Assembly (NCBI GenBank): GCA_947476275.1
Contig: CANJPQ010000001.1
Span: forward strand, 124,001 to 188,000
Origin: Fidelibacterota bacterium
Lineage (GTDB): Bacteria > Pseudomonadota > Alphaproteobacteria > Rhodospirillales > Rhodospirillaceae
DNA: 64,000 nt
Direction: 5' to 3'
Shown: positions 44,102-53,635 of the stretch, one piece after another
Layout of the letters: the number at the start of each line of letters is the position of its first letter
How positions within the stretch are numbered: the stretch's first letter is position 1
The notes under the pieces: generated by a model
The model's input: only the letters and a program-made list of their open reading frames with translations
The model's database searches: none
What the model was told of the DNA's origin: nothing
Position numbers and translations under genes: made by a program

Positions 44102-44379
44102 CGCGGCCAGACTAGATCACAGCATCTAGGACCGGTCTCACTGGGGAATATCAAGGGAGCTGAAAGAACTTCGGGCGAAGACGGGGAATACCCCGCGCGC
44201 TTCAAAGTTCGTGACAGTTTTCGCAGCCGGCAACGGCTGCCGCCAGCCACGTCCGTAGCCCTTTGATTCTCAAGGGTATCGGCGGGGTATAGGTGACTTT
44301 CCCCTGCGAAATCCCGTCGCGCGACGGGTTCTGGTTCTAGTTCCGCCTGGGCGGGCGGATTAACGGGGTAGGGGTTCAC

Positions 44380-46275
44380 ATGGCATACGCGCTTGAGGCT
44401 GATTCTGTCGCTGTTGTCCAAAAGCCTAAGTCGCGTATCCCCAACTCAACCCCGGCGAAGCCCAAGGCCGACGCCCTGGCGCTCGTCCCCTCGATCAAGA
44501 TCGACCGCGCCCGCGACGCGCTGCTGACCGATTTCGGCAAGGCCACCCTGGAAGACCGCTACCTGCTGAAGGGCGAGTCCTATCAGGACATGTTCGCCCG
44601 CGTGTCCGTGGCCTATTCCGACGACGTGGCGCACGCCCAGCGGATTTACGACTACATGTCGAAGCTGTGGTTCATGCCCGCGACTCCGGTGCTGTCCAAC
44701 GGTGGCGCCGACCGCGGCCTGCCCATCTCCTGCTTCCTGAACTCGGTCAACGACGACCTCGAAGGCATCGTCGGCACCTGGACCGAGAACGTGTGGCTCG
44801 CGTCTAACGGCGGCGGCATCGGCACCTATTGGGGCAATGTCCGCTCCATCGGCGAGAAGGTGAAGAACTGCGGCCAGACGTCGGGCATCATCCCGTTCGT
44901 GCGCGTGATGGACAGCCTCACGCTCGCCATCAGCCAGGGCTCCCTGCGTCGCGGGTCCGCCGCGGTGTACCTCGACGTGCATCACCCGGAGATCGAAGAG
45001 TTCCTGGAGATCCGCAAGGCGTCGGGCGACTTCAACCGCAAGAGCCTGAACCTCCACCACGGCCTCAACATCACCGACGAGTTCATGGAAGCGGTGCGCG
45101 ACGACGCGCAGTTCGGGCTGCGCAGCCCGAAGACCAACGAAGTGATGAAGACCGTCAGCGCCCGCGAGCTGTGGCAGAAGATCCTCGAGATCCGCCTCCA
45201 GACCGGCGAGCCGTACCTGATCTTCGCCGACACCGTGAACCGCCAGATGCCCAAGCATCAGCGCGACCTCGGCCTGAAGGTCACGACTTCGAACCTGTGC
45301 AGCGAGATCATGCTGCACACCGGCCCGGATCACCTCGGCGAAGACCGCACGGCCGTGTGCTGCCTGTCGTCCCTCAACGTCGAGACCTGGGACGAGTGGC
45401 ACGACAGCGAGATGTTCATCGAAGACGTCATGCGTTTCCTCGATAACGTCCTGCAGGACTTCATCGACCGCGCCCCCGACGCCATGGCGCGCGCGAAGTA
45501 CTCCGCCCTGCGCGAGCGCTCGGTCGGCCTGGGCATCATGGGTTACCACTCGTTCCTGCAGGCCAAAGGTATTCCGTTCGAGAGCGCCATGGCCAAGTCG
45601 TGGAACATCAAGATGTTCAAGCACATCCGCCGCGGCGCTGACGCGGCGTCCGTGACGCTGGCTGAAGAACGCGGCGCCTGCCCCGATGCGATGGACGCCG
45701 GCGTGACCGCGCGCTTCTCCCACAAGATGGCGATCGCGCCGACGGCGTCGATCAGCATCATCTGCGGCGGAACGTCGCCGTGCGTGGAGCCGATCCCGGC
45801 GAACATCTACACCCACAAGACGCTGTCGGGCTCGTTCGCGGTGAAGAACCCGTACCTGGAAAAGCTGCTCGCTTCCAAGGGTCTCGACAATTCCGCCACG
45901 TGGAATTCGATCCTGGAGCACGAAGGCTCGGTCCAGCACCTCAATGGCCTGACCGCCGAGGAAAAGGACGTCTACAAGACGGCGTTCGAGATCGACCAGC
46001 GCTGGGTGGTGGAATTCGCCGCCGACCGCTCGCCCTACATCTGCCAAGGCCAGTCCATCAACCTGTTCCTGCCGTCCGACATCGACAAGTGGGACCTGAT
46101 GATGCTGCACTGGAAGGCCTGGGAATCGGGCGTGAAGAGCCTGTACTACCTGCGCTCCAAGTCCGTGCAGCGCGCGGCGTTCGCCGGCGTCGAGGCCGAC
46201 AACACCCGCGCCTGGCCGGAGCGCATGCTCAACGAGAACAAGACCGACTACGAGGAATGCCTCGCCTGCCAATAG
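44380..46275 (+). CDS. nrdA: Ribonucleoside-diphosphate reductase alpha subunit (class I)
   Basis: A 631-residue catalytic subunit that reduces ribonucleotides to deoxyribonucleotides. Active-site residues are C118 (LPISCFLNS), N305-C307-E309 (SNLCSEI), C328 (CCLSSLN) and the C-terminal pair C627/C630 (EECLACQ) that passes electrons from thioredoxin or glutaredoxin. No ATP-cone is recognisable: the first 45 residues are low in complexity and the barrel domain starts at once. Feedback by dATP at an N-terminal cone is therefore unlikely. The start has a GGGG site. Confidence 0.96.
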   Translation: MAYALEADSVAVVQKPKSRIPNSTPAKPKADALALVPSIKIDRARDALLTDFGKATLEDRYLLKGESYQDMFARVSVAYSDDVAHAQRIYDYMSKLWFMPATPVLSNGGADRGLPISCFLNSVNDDLEGIVGTWTENVWLASNGGGIGTYWGNVRSIGEKVKNCGQTSGIIPFVRVMDSLTLAISQGSLRRGSAAVYLDVHHPEIEEFLEIRKASGDFNRKSLNLHHGLNITDEFMEAVRDDAQFGLRSPKTNEVMKTVSARELWQKILEIRLQTGEPYLIFADTVNRQMPKHQRDLGLKVTTSNLCSEIMLHTGPDHLGEDRTAVCCLSSLNVETWDEWHDSEMFIEDVMRFLDNVLQDFIDRAPDAMARAKYSALRERSVGLGIMGYHSFLQAKGIPFESAMAKSWNIKMFKHIRRGADAASVTLAEERGACPDAMDAGVTARFSHKMAIAPTASISIICGGTSPCVEPIPANIYTHKTLSGSFAVKNPYLEKLLASKGLDNSATWNSILEHEGSVQHLNGLTAEEKDVYKTAFEIDQRWVVEFAADRSPYICQGQSINLFLPSDIDKWDLMMLHWKAWESGVKSLYYLRSKSVQRAAFAGVEADNTRAWPERMLNENKTDYEECLACQ

Positions 46276-46316
46276 GCGTCGCCTCGTCCTCACTCCCGCA
46301 CAAGAGACTGACTGCC

Positions 46317-47393
46317 ATGAACAAGATCATCACCGCGTCCGACGTGTCCGCGCTTGCCAGCTCTTCGACGCTGCCGGGCCTGATGATTCCGTCTCAGGGC
46401 TATAAGCCGTTCCGCTATCCGTGGGCGCACGAGTACTGGAAGCGCCAGCAGCAGATTCACTGGATGCCCGAAGAAGTTCCGTTGGGCGAAGACTGCAAGG
46501 ATTGGGCAAGCCGCCTGACCGACAACGAACGCAATCTGCTCAGCCAGATCTTCCGCTTCTTCACCCAGTCCGACATCGAGGTGAACGACAACTACATGGA
46601 GCGCTACGCCCGCGTCTTCAAACCGACCGAAGTGAAGATGATGCTGGCCTCGTTCTCCAACATGGAGACCATCCACATCGCGGCCTATGCGCTGTTGCTC
46701 GAGACCATCGGCATGCCGGAATCCGAGTTCGGCGCGTTCATGCAATACCGCGAGATGGCTGATAAGCACAGCTACATGAAGCAGTTCGGCGTCGACACCC
46801 ATGCCGACATCGCGCGCACATTGGCCATGTTCGGCGGGTTCACGGAAGGTCTTCAGCTGTTCGCCAGCTTCGCGATGCTGCTCAACTTCCCGCGCCAGAA
46901 TAAGATGAAGGGCATGGGGCAGATCGTGTCCTGGTCGGTGCGCGATGAGTCGCTGCACTGCGAGGCGATTGTGCGCCTGTTCCATACGTTCGCGAAGGAA
47001 ACCGGCTGCCTCACCCAGGGCGTGAAAGACGACATCGTCGATTGCTGCAAGACGGTCGTCAGTCTGGAAGACAAGTTCATTGAACTCGCCTTCGCCATGG
47101 GCCCGGTCAACGGCATGACGCCGGAAGGCATCCAGACCTACATCCGCTATGTCGCCGATTGGCGGCTCGGTCAGCTCGGATTGCCGGCGATCTACAACGT
47201 CACCGAGCATCCGTTGCCTTGGCTGCAGCAAATTCTCAACGGCGTCGAGCACGCCAATTTCTTCGAGACCCGCGCGACGGAGTACTCCAAGGGCGCCACC
47301 ACCGGCTCCTGGCACGGCCCTGAGGGCGTGTGGAAACACTTCGACAAAATGGTCGCCGGCCGCAAGGCCGCGGCTGTGGTGGGGAACGCCTAA
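46317..47393 (+). CDS. nrdB: Ribonucleoside-diphosphate reductase beta subunit (class I)
   Basis: A 358-residue radical-generating subunit. Metal ligands are D86, E117 and H120 (NMETIHIAAY), with further Glu and His residues in EGLQLFASF and RDESLHCEA; Y124, seven residues after E117, fits the tyrosyl-radical position. So it is a class Ia-like di-iron (or Mn) protein rather than a class Ic variant. No ATP-cone is seen here either. It follows nrdA by 41 bp. The 249-bp gap after it (47394-47642) has no gene that I can support. Confidence 0.96.
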   Translation: MNKIITASDVSALASSSTLPGLMIPSQGYKPFRYPWAHEYWKRQQQIHWMPEEVPLGEDCKDWASRLTDNERNLLSQIFRFFTQSDIEVNDNYMERYARVFKPTEVKMMLASFSNMETIHIAAYALLLETIGMPESEFGAFMQYREMADKHSYMKQFGVDTHADIARTLAMFGGFTEGLQLFASFAMLLNFPRQNKMKGMGQIVSWSVRDESLHCEAIVRLFHTFAKETGCLTQGVKDDIVDCCKTVVSLEDKFIELAFAMGPVNGMTPEGIQTYIRYVADWRLGQLGLPAIYNVTEHPLPWLQQILNGVEHANFFETRATEYSKGATTGSWHGPEGVWKHFDKMVAGRKAAAVVGNA

Positions 47394-47642
47394 CCGGCTG
47401 CTATCGGCGCGGCGGGGACCATCAGCGGCGCCGTTACGGGCGACAAGGGTTGGTCCGCCGCCACAGCGCCTAGCCCACGCTCCGGCGTGTTCGAACTAGG
47501 AAAGAATTCTCCGGCGCTGCCGGTGTCGGCAGGCCTCGTTAGGCCGTTGAAAGCCCCCGGCGAATCTTGTGAAATGCCCGCGGGGTAAACATCCACGCGA
47601 CGATACAGCGGTCGCCCCGGCGACCGGACAACGGGGGACTTT

Positions 47643-48002
47643 ATGGACATCGCACTGGACACAGTGTGCTTCGTGATCGGCAAGGCGCGGGAACTCGTTA
47701 TCGAGGAGCGCGACAGCGGCGATGACGAAGATGAGGAAGCCTCGGCCTTCGCCAGTTCCCCGGAAGTCGACGAACTGCGCGAGTACATCGACGCCCTGGG
47801 CGAGGACGAGCAGGCTGAGCTGGTGGCGCTGGCCTGGATCGGCCACGGCACATTCACGGGCGAGGATTGGGACGAAGCCGTGGAATCCGCCATGGAGGAG
47901 CACCCCAAGGGCGCCGCGGAATATCTGCTGACCCTGCCTCTGCTGGCAGAGGATCTCGAAGGCGGTCTCACCGAACTCGGTTTGGAGTGCGAGGACGAAT
48001 AG
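47643..48002 (+). CDS. DUF3775 domain-containing protein
   Basis: A 119-residue, very acidic cytosolic protein: LDTVCFVIGKARELVIEE, a Glu/Asp-rich loop, DELREYIDALGEDEQAELVALAWIG in parts, then AAEYLLTLPLLAEDLEGGLTELG in parts. This layout defines DUF3775, found mostly in alphaproteobacteria. No function is known. It converges on the next gene with no gap. Confidence 0.85.
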   Translation: MDIALDTVCFVIGKARELVIEERDSGDDEDEEASAFASSPEVDELREYIDALGEDEQAELVALAWIGHGTFTGEDWDEAVESAMEEHPKGAAEYLLTLPLLAEDLEGGLTELGLECEDE

Positions 48003-48401
48003 TTAGCTGCGCGCGATCGCGACGATCGTAGGGATAACCGCCGCGCTGCCGTCGTCGCCACCCTGTTTCTTCTGGTCGCGCTTTTCCTCGGCGATTTTTG
48101 CAAGCCGCTCAAAGTCCCGCACCATGGCTTCAAGGGCTGTCGTGTCCGCACCATCGGCCGCGGCCTGCATCATCTTGCCCCGCACCGAGGCCAGCATGGC
48201 GCGCGCCTGCTCCGGGCTCCCGGCTGCGGCGGCCGCGACGGCGGTAGAGGCCGTGATCTTGTCCTCGAGTTTGTCGAGCGGGCTGCGTTCCTTTTTCGCC
48301 GCTTCTTTGGCCGCCAAATCCGCCTTCAAGGATGCATCGGCCTCTTTGGCTGCCCGTTCCAGGGTCGACACGGCTTTCTGAAGGGCGGGAAGTTCGTTCA
48401 C
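48003..48401 (-). CDS. Hypothetical Ala/Lys-rich helical protein
   Basis: A 132-residue cytosolic protein, mostly helical with coiled-coil character (KAVSTLERAAKEADASLK, AKEAAKKERSPLDKLEDK) and a short hydrophobic end (AAVIPTIVAIARS). I do not recognise it. The GTG start is 5 bp after the RND pump stop, so it may be the last gene of that operon. Confidence 0.55.
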   Translation of the reverse strand: MNELPALQKAVSTLERAAKEADASLKADLAAKEAAKKERSPLDKLEDKITASTAVAAAAAGSPEQARAMLASVRGKMMQAAADGADTTALEAMVRDFERLAKIAEEKRDQKKQGGDDGSAAVIPTIVAIARS

Positions 48402-48405
48402 GCCA

Positions 48406-51400
48406 TCACTCGCCCGCGTGCACGAAGGGGCGGATCTCCGCCACCTTCACCGGCACGCCGCCCTTGCCGCCGAAGCGCCGCCGCAGGCGCTCCATGTAGA
48501 TGTAAATCACCGGCGTGATGTAGAGCGTCAGCATCTGGGAGAAGATCAGTCCGCCGACCACGGCGACACCCAGGGGGCGGCGCAGTTCCGCGCCGGCGCC
48601 GCCGCCAAGCGCAATCGGCAACAGGCCGAAGATGCCGGCGAAGGTGGTCATCATGATGGGACGGAATCGCAGCAGACACGCCTCGCGGATCGCCTGCTCG
48701 GGCGCGATGTTCGCATCCGCGCGCTGCCGTTCCAGCGCGAAGTCGAGCATCATGATGGCGTTCTTCTTGACGATGCCGATCAGCATCACCACGCCGATCA
48801 TCGAGATCACGCTCAGGTCCATGCGGAACAGCAGTAAGGTCAACAGCGCGCCGAGTCCGGCGCACGGCAGACCGGAGAGAATCGTGATCGGGTGGATGAA
48901 GCTCTCGTAAAGGATGCCCAGCACGACATAGATCACGAATACCGCCGCGAGCAGCAGCAGGCCTTGGCCCTTGAGCGAGTCCTGGAATACCTGCGCGTTG
49001 CCCTGGAATCCGGTGGTGATGCTGCCGGGCAGGTTCATGTCCTGCTCGATCGCATTGATCTTGTCGACCACTTCGCCCAGGGACGTTCCGACCGCAAGAT
49101 TGAACGACAGCGTCACGGCGGGCATCTGCGCCTGGTGATTGATCGTCAGGGGTGACGCCCGGGTGCGCAGGTGGGTCACCGCGCTCAGCGGCACGAGATC
49201 GCCGCGATCCGAACGCAGGTACACGCTCGATAGGCTGCTCGTATCCTTCTGGTAGGCGGGATCGAGCTCCATGATCACTTGATAGGTGTTGTTGGCGGTG
49301 TAAATCGTCGAGATCTGCCGCGTGCCGTAGCCGGTATAGAGGGTGTCGCGGATGCGATCGGCGGATACGCCGAGTGCCGCCGCGCGATCCGTATCGATGT
49401 CGAACACCGCTTGCGGGCGCTTCACTTTGAGGTCGCTCGACAAATCCAGCAGGCCTGGGATCTGCTTCAGGCGCGCTTCCATCGCCAAGGAGATGCGCTG
49501 CAGCTCGTCGAAGTCGGTGCCTTGGATCGTGTACTGATAGAGGCTGTTCGACGGCCGTCCGCCGACGCTGATGTTCGACACCGGCCGCATGAACACCCGC
49601 AGTCCCGCGATCTGCGCCAGCTTTGGCCGCAGGCGCCCGATGATCTCATCGACCGTGCTGTCGCGCTCGCTCAGCGGCTTCATGCCCATGAACAGGCGGC
49701 CGAGGTTGGCCCCGCTGTTCGGCCCGTTGGAGCCGACGGTGGAGACGATCATGTCGATGTCCGGATCGCGCGCGCAGATGTCGAGCGCCTGCTGCTGCAG
49801 TTTCAGCATCGCTTCGTAGGAGACGTCGTCATTGGCCTCGACCGAGGCGACGATGAAGCCGGTGTCCTCGCTCGGGAAGAAGCCCTTGGGAATCACGACA
49901 TAGAGCAAAGCGCTGAGGACCAGGCAGCCGAACGTGACGCCCAGAACCACGCGCGGATGCTTGAGCGCGCGATCGAGCGTGGATTCGTAGATGCGCCGCA
50001 TCCATTCGAACGCCGCTTCCGACCACATCAGCACCGGGTTGGTGCTGTGGGTGAGGCCGCCGCGCAGAATTCGGCTGCAAAGCATCGGCGTCAGGGTCAG
50101 CGATACCAACGATGAGATCAGGATCGTCATGCTGATGGTGACGGCGAATTCGCGGAACAGCCGCCCGACGACCCCGCCCATGAACAGCACCGGGATAAAT
50201 ACCGCAACAAGCGACAATGTGATCGAGACAATCGTAAACGCGATTTCGCGCGAGCCGCGCAAAGCGGCCTGCAGCGGCGTCTCGCCGGCTTCCAGGTGCC
50301 GGACGATGTTCTCAAGCATAACGATGGCATCGTCGACGACAAAGCCGACCGACAGCGTGATCGCCAGCAACGACAGATTGTCGACGCTGAATCCCATCAG
50401 GTACATGCCTGCGAACGTGCCGATCAACGCCACCGGCAACGCCATCGCCGGGATCATCGTCGCGGTCACGTTGCGCAGGAACAGGAAGATGATGAGGATG
50501 ACCAGAGAGATGGTGATCATCAGCGTAAACTTCACGTCGCGCACCGAAGCCCGGATCACGATCGAGCGGTCCATGCCCACGTCGAGCTGGATCGAGGCGG
50601 GCAGGTCCACCTTCAGCTTGGGGATCATCTCCTTCACGCCATCGACCACGTCGACGATGTTGGCATCGGGCTGGCGCAGAACCTGCAGCTGCACGGCCTT
50701 ACGGTTGTTGAAGAAGTTGCCGGAGCGCAAATTCTCGATGGAATCGACCACAGTGGCGACCTCGCTGAGGCGCACCGGATTGCCGTTGCGCACGGCCACG
50801 ACCAAGTCGCGGAAGTCGGCGGCGCTGCGGCTCAAGCCTGAAGCCTGCAGGGAGAGGCTCTGCCGGTCTCCGTTGAGGCTGCCGACCGGCTTGTTGGAAT
50901 TGGCGCTTGCAACGGCATTGCGCACGTCGTCGATGGCGATGCCGGCGGCGGCAAGGGCCGCGGGCTTGAGCTGAATGCGCAACGCATATTTCGCGCCGCC
51001 GCCGACGTTGATCTGCCCAACGCCGGGCAGGGTCGCAAGGCGCGGCGCGATGATGTTCTCCGCGTAATCGTCGACGGTCGACAGCGGCAGCGTCTTGGAG
51101 CTCAAGCTCAGGGTGATGACGGGAAAGTCGGCCGGGTTGACCTTCTCCATCGTCGGCGGTGTGGGCATGTCCTTCGGCAGCTTGCTGATCACCTGGCTGA
51201 GGACCGTCTGTACGTCCAGCGCCGCGCCGTCGATCTGGCGATCGAGGGCGAACTGCACGGCGATGCGCGATGAGCCCTCGGCATTGATCGATGTGATGGA
51301 TTCGATGCCGGCGATCGAGGTGAGCTGGCGTTCGATCTGCATGGCGACGGACGACGCCATGGTCTCCGGGCTCGCCCCCGGCAGCAGGGCTTTGATTTCG

Positions 51401-51534
51401 ATCGTCGGGAAGTCAACCTTCGGCAGCGGCGCCACCGGAAGCACGCGGTAGGCGAACAGCCCGAAGATGATGAACGAAATCATCAGCAGGCAGGTCATCA
51501 CCGGCCGGCGGATGCAGATCTCCGGCAGGCTCAC
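48406..51534 (-). CDS. RND multidrug efflux permease (MdtB/MdtC-like)
   Basis: A 1042-residue HAE1-family pump with 12 membrane helices in two halves. Helix 4 carries the proton-relay pair D-D in SVGFVVDDAIVMLEN. SLPEICIRRPVMTCLLMISFIIFG in parts at the start, SLSSKTLPLSTVDDYAEN, and the late VIYIYMERLRRRF match MdtC-like proteins. It forms a trimer with the adaptor encoded upstream (four-base ATGA overlap) and an outer-membrane channel not encoded here. It would export drugs, bile-salt-like or aromatic compounds. Confidence 0.95.
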   Translation of the reverse strand: MSLPEICIRRPVMTCLLMISFIIFGLFAYRVLPVAPLPKVDFPTIEIKALLPGASPETMASSVAMQIERQLTSIAGIESITSINAEGSSRIAVQFALDRQIDGAALDVQTVLSQVISKLPKDMPTPPTMEKVNPADFPVITLSLSSKTLPLSTVDDYAENIIAPRLATLPGVGQINVGGGAKYALRIQLKPAALAAAGIAIDDVRNAVASANSNKPVGSLNGDRQSLSLQASGLSRSAADFRDLVVAVRNGNPVRLSEVATVVDSIENLRSGNFFNNRKAVQLQVLRQPDANIVDVVDGVKEMIPKLKVDLPASIQLDVGMDRSIVIRASVRDVKFTLMITISLVILIIFLFLRNVTATMIPAMALPVALIGTFAGMYLMGFSVDNLSLLAITLSVGFVVDDAIVMLENIVRHLEAGETPLQAALRGSREIAFTIVSITLSLVAVFIPVLFMGGVVGRLFREFAVTISMTILISSLVSLTLTPMLCSRILRGGLTHSTNPVLMWSEAAFEWMRRIYESTLDRALKHPRVVLGVTFGCLVLSALLYVVIPKGFFPSEDTGFIVASVEANDDVSYEAMLKLQQQALDICARDPDIDMIVSTVGSNGPNSGANLGRLFMGMKPLSERDSTVDEIIGRLRPKLAQIAGLRVFMRPVSNISVGGRPSNSLYQYTIQGTDFDELQRISLAMEARLKQIPGLLDLSSDLKVKRPQAVFDIDTDRAAALGVSADRIRDTLYTGYGTRQISTIYTANNTYQVIMELDPAYQKDTSSLSSVYLRSDRGDLVPLSAVTHLRTRASPLTINHQAQMPAVTLSFNLAVGTSLGEVVDKINAIEQDMNLPGSITTGFQGNAQVFQDSLKGQGLLLLAAVFVIYVVLGILYESFIHPITILSGLPCAGLGALLTLLLFRMDLSVISMIGVVMLIGIVKKNAIMMLDFALERQRADANIAPEQAIREACLLRFRPIMMTTFAGIFGLLPIALGGGAGAELRRPLGVAVVGGLIFSQMLTLYITPVIYIYMERLRRRFGGKGGVPVKVAEIRPFVHAGE

Positions 51535-52757
51535 GAGCCGCCTCCTGCGTCTCCGGCGGGTTTGCTTTCGCCTGCTTTGCTTTCACCCGGCGCTTTCACG
51601 CGAACCTTCACGCCCGGCTCAATGGCGAGTTGGCCTACGGTCACCACCTTGTCCCCGGGCGCCACGCCTTTTGCGATCACGGTCTCGGGTCCGAGGATGC
51701 GGCTGACGTCCACCGCCCGCATGATCGCTTTGTCGTCGGCGCCGACGACAAATACGAATGTGCCCTCCGGACCCGTCTGGACCGCTTCCGTCGGCACGAC
51801 CGTCGCTTTGTCCTCGACCTTGAGGGTGATCAGCACGTCCACGAATTGACCGGGCCACAGCCGCAGATTTTCGTTGGCCACGGTGGCTTTGACGCCGACC
51901 GTGTTGGTCATTGCGTCTACCGCGTTTTCGACAAATGTGATCTCGCCGGTGTTGGCGGCATCGGCCTGACCGGACATGCTCTCGCGCACCTGTACGGGAC
52001 CTGCTGCCATAGCTTCCTGCAACGGCGGAAAGCTCGACTGCGGCAACGAGAACGACACATAGATCGGCTTGAGCTGGTTGATGGTCAGCATCGTTGCGGT
52101 ATCGGCCGCACGCACCGTATTGCCGGTCTTGGAGGACACGCTGCCGATGCGTCCGCTGATCGGCGCGCGGATCACGGTGTAGCTGAGCTGCACGCGGGCG
52201 TTTTCCGCCATCGCTGCATCCGCAGCGACCGAGCCTTCAAGGGCTGCAAGATTGCTCTGCGCCAAGTCGAGCTGTTGCTTGGAGACGAAGCTCTTGGCTT
52301 CCAGCGGGGTTAGCCGTTCCAGGTCGCGCTTGGCTTTGTCGAGTTGTGCGCGGTCCCGGGCGAGCGCGCCTTCGGCTTGTTTGAGGTTGGCGCGTGCTTG
52401 GCGGTCGTCGAGGGTGAACAACACGTCGCCTTCCTTGACGTCCTGACCCTCTTTCACCGGAACACTCGCGATCACACCGTCGATGCGCGAGCGCAGCGCC
52501 ACGCTCGCGATAGCCTGCACGCGGCCGAATGTGGTGATCTGCACCGGCATGGCCTTGGTATAGGCGGCGGCAACCGCCACGGGCACGGTGCGGTCGGGCG
52601 CGCGTTTGGTGGAGGTGGTGCCGAAGAAGGACCACGCGATGGCCGCGGCCACTAAAAGGCCGAGAGCGATCCCGGCCTTTCCAGCGGCGCTCACGCGCGG
52701 CGGCGCGACGGCCGCCAACGGCTCTCGCGACGCCGACCTGTAGGAGCCTTCGCTCAT
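51531..52757 (-). CDS. RND efflux periplasmic adaptor protein
   Basis: A 408-residue MdtA/AcrA-like adaptor. One N-terminal membrane helix (about residues 27-44) is followed by lipoyl (RIDGVIASVPVKEGQDVKEGD), alpha-hairpin, beta-barrel and membrane-proximal domains; the RAPISGRIG segment is diagnostic. A Lys/Gly/Ala-rich tail ends the protein. ATG at 52757 has GAGG about 7 nt upstream; a longer frame to 52859 lacks support. It overlaps the pump gene by four bases and is divergent from tetR. Confidence 0.94.
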   Translation of the reverse strand: MSEGSYRSASREPLAAVAPPRVSAAGKAGIALGLLVAAAIAWSFFGTTSTKRAPDRTVPVAVAAAYTKAMPVQITTFGRVQAIASVALRSRIDGVIASVPVKEGQDVKEGDVLFTLDDRQARANLKQAEGALARDRAQLDKAKRDLERLTPLEAKSFVSKQQLDLAQSNLAALEGSVAADAAMAENARVQLSYTVIRAPISGRIGSVSSKTGNTVRAADTATMLTINQLKPIYVSFSLPQSSFPPLQEAMAAGPVQVRESMSGQADAANTGEITFVENAVDAMTNTVGVKATVANENLRLWPGQFVDVLITLKVEDKATVVPTEAVQTGPEGTFVFVVGADDKAIMRAVDVSRILGPETVIAKGVAPGDKVVTVGQLAIEPGVKVRVKAPGESKAGESKPAGDAGGGS

Positions 52758-52834
52758 TCTCACGCCTCGAACGTTACGCACATCGGCTATCGGGGTGCCG
52801 GAAGCATCGCCAAAAGGCCCAGCCTCAATGTGAC

Positions 52835-52877
52835 TTGATTCTACCTTCGGTGGGGGCATAAATAGAACTCGATAGTT
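52835..52877 (+). promoter_or_regulatory. tetR promoter with operator-like inverted repeat
   Basis: TTGATT (52835-52840), an 18-bp spacer and TAAATA (52859-52864) form a plausible promoter for the TetR gene. AACT (52866-52869) and AGTT (52874-52877) form a short inverted repeat near its start point. The site lies in the 140-bp divergent gap, where a local repressor would be expected to bind. Confidence 0.4.
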
Positions 52878-52897
52878 ACGTTTTCAACGGAATTTCA

Positions 52898-53518
52898 GTG
52901 ACTGACCGCAACGCGCTCCGCATCGTCGAGGACGCCGACGAAACGCCAGCCTGGCGGCAGGAACGGCGTGCCCGGATCGTCTCGGCGGCCATGGAGTTGT
53001 TCGGCCGCGAGCCCTACGCCGCGGTCCAGATGGACGATATCGCCCGCGTCGCCGGGGTCGGCAAACCCACGCTTTACCGTTATTTTCCTGCCAAAGACGC
53101 CCTTTTTCTGGCGGCCAGCGACCACGTGCTTGCCGAACTCGAAGCCGAGCTGACGGCGGCCTTGGCAGTCACGCGCCCGGCGGAGGAGACCCTGGCGGAC
53201 ATGATCCACCTGATCATGGCGCGATTCTCCACCCAACTGTCGGCCCTCGGGTTGCTTGGCGGCGAGCAGCCCGGCCTCGCGGACCGCACCCGCCGGTTGT
53301 TCGGCGAACGGCGCCATACCTTGATCGGCCTGCTGCGCCGGGTGCTGCGCCGGGGCCGTGAGAGCGGCGTGTTCCGCGACCTCGACGAAGAGGCCACCGC
53401 GCCCATGCTCATCGGCGTCATCCGCGGCGGGCTTCTGGGTGCATCCGACCTGCCGGTGACGCGCATGGCCGAAGCGGCCGTGGCGCTGGTGCTCCGCGGC
53501 ACTCTGAAGTCGCTGTAA
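52898..53518 (+). CDS. TetR/AcrR family transcriptional regulator
   Basis: A 206-residue repressor. The N-terminal helix-turn-helix is MDDIARVAGVGKPTLYRYFPAK (in parts, about residues 44-66), with ARIVSAAMELFGREPYAAV before it. The C-terminal ligand-binding part is helical and Arg-rich. It is divergent from the RND adaptor gene, so it most likely represses the pump and itself. GTG at 52898 is used. Confidence 0.93.
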   Translation: MTDRNALRIVEDADETPAWRQERRARIVSAAMELFGREPYAAVQMDDIARVAGVGKPTLYRYFPAKDALFLAASDHVLAELEAELTAALAVTRPAEETLADMIHLIMARFSTQLSALGLLGGEQPGLADRTRRLFGERRHTLIGLLRRVLRRGRESGVFRDLDEEATAPMLIGVIRGGLLGASDLPVTRMAEAAVALVLRGTLKSL

Positions 53519-53635
53519 GGCGATCTGTCCCATCTCCCGCTCCACGTGCCGCACACGGGGCGGACGGGGGATGAACTTTCCATGAAGGTCACGGTACGCT
53601 GCGCGTATCCTGCAGAGACCTAGGGAGGGTTCATC

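Noticed and set aside
43638-44379. Origin of replication suggested by DnaA boxes before nrdA
   Set aside because: Only one perfect box and one near match; no AT-rich unwinding region or origin-linked genes.
44446-46293. A 615-codon frame opposite nrdA
   Set aside because: It is the mirror of NrdA codon bias, with no domain and no start signal.
47394-47642. Small gene or RNA after nrdB
   Set aside because: Only short inverted repeats such as GGCCT/AGGCC are visible; there is no start signal or known RNA fold.
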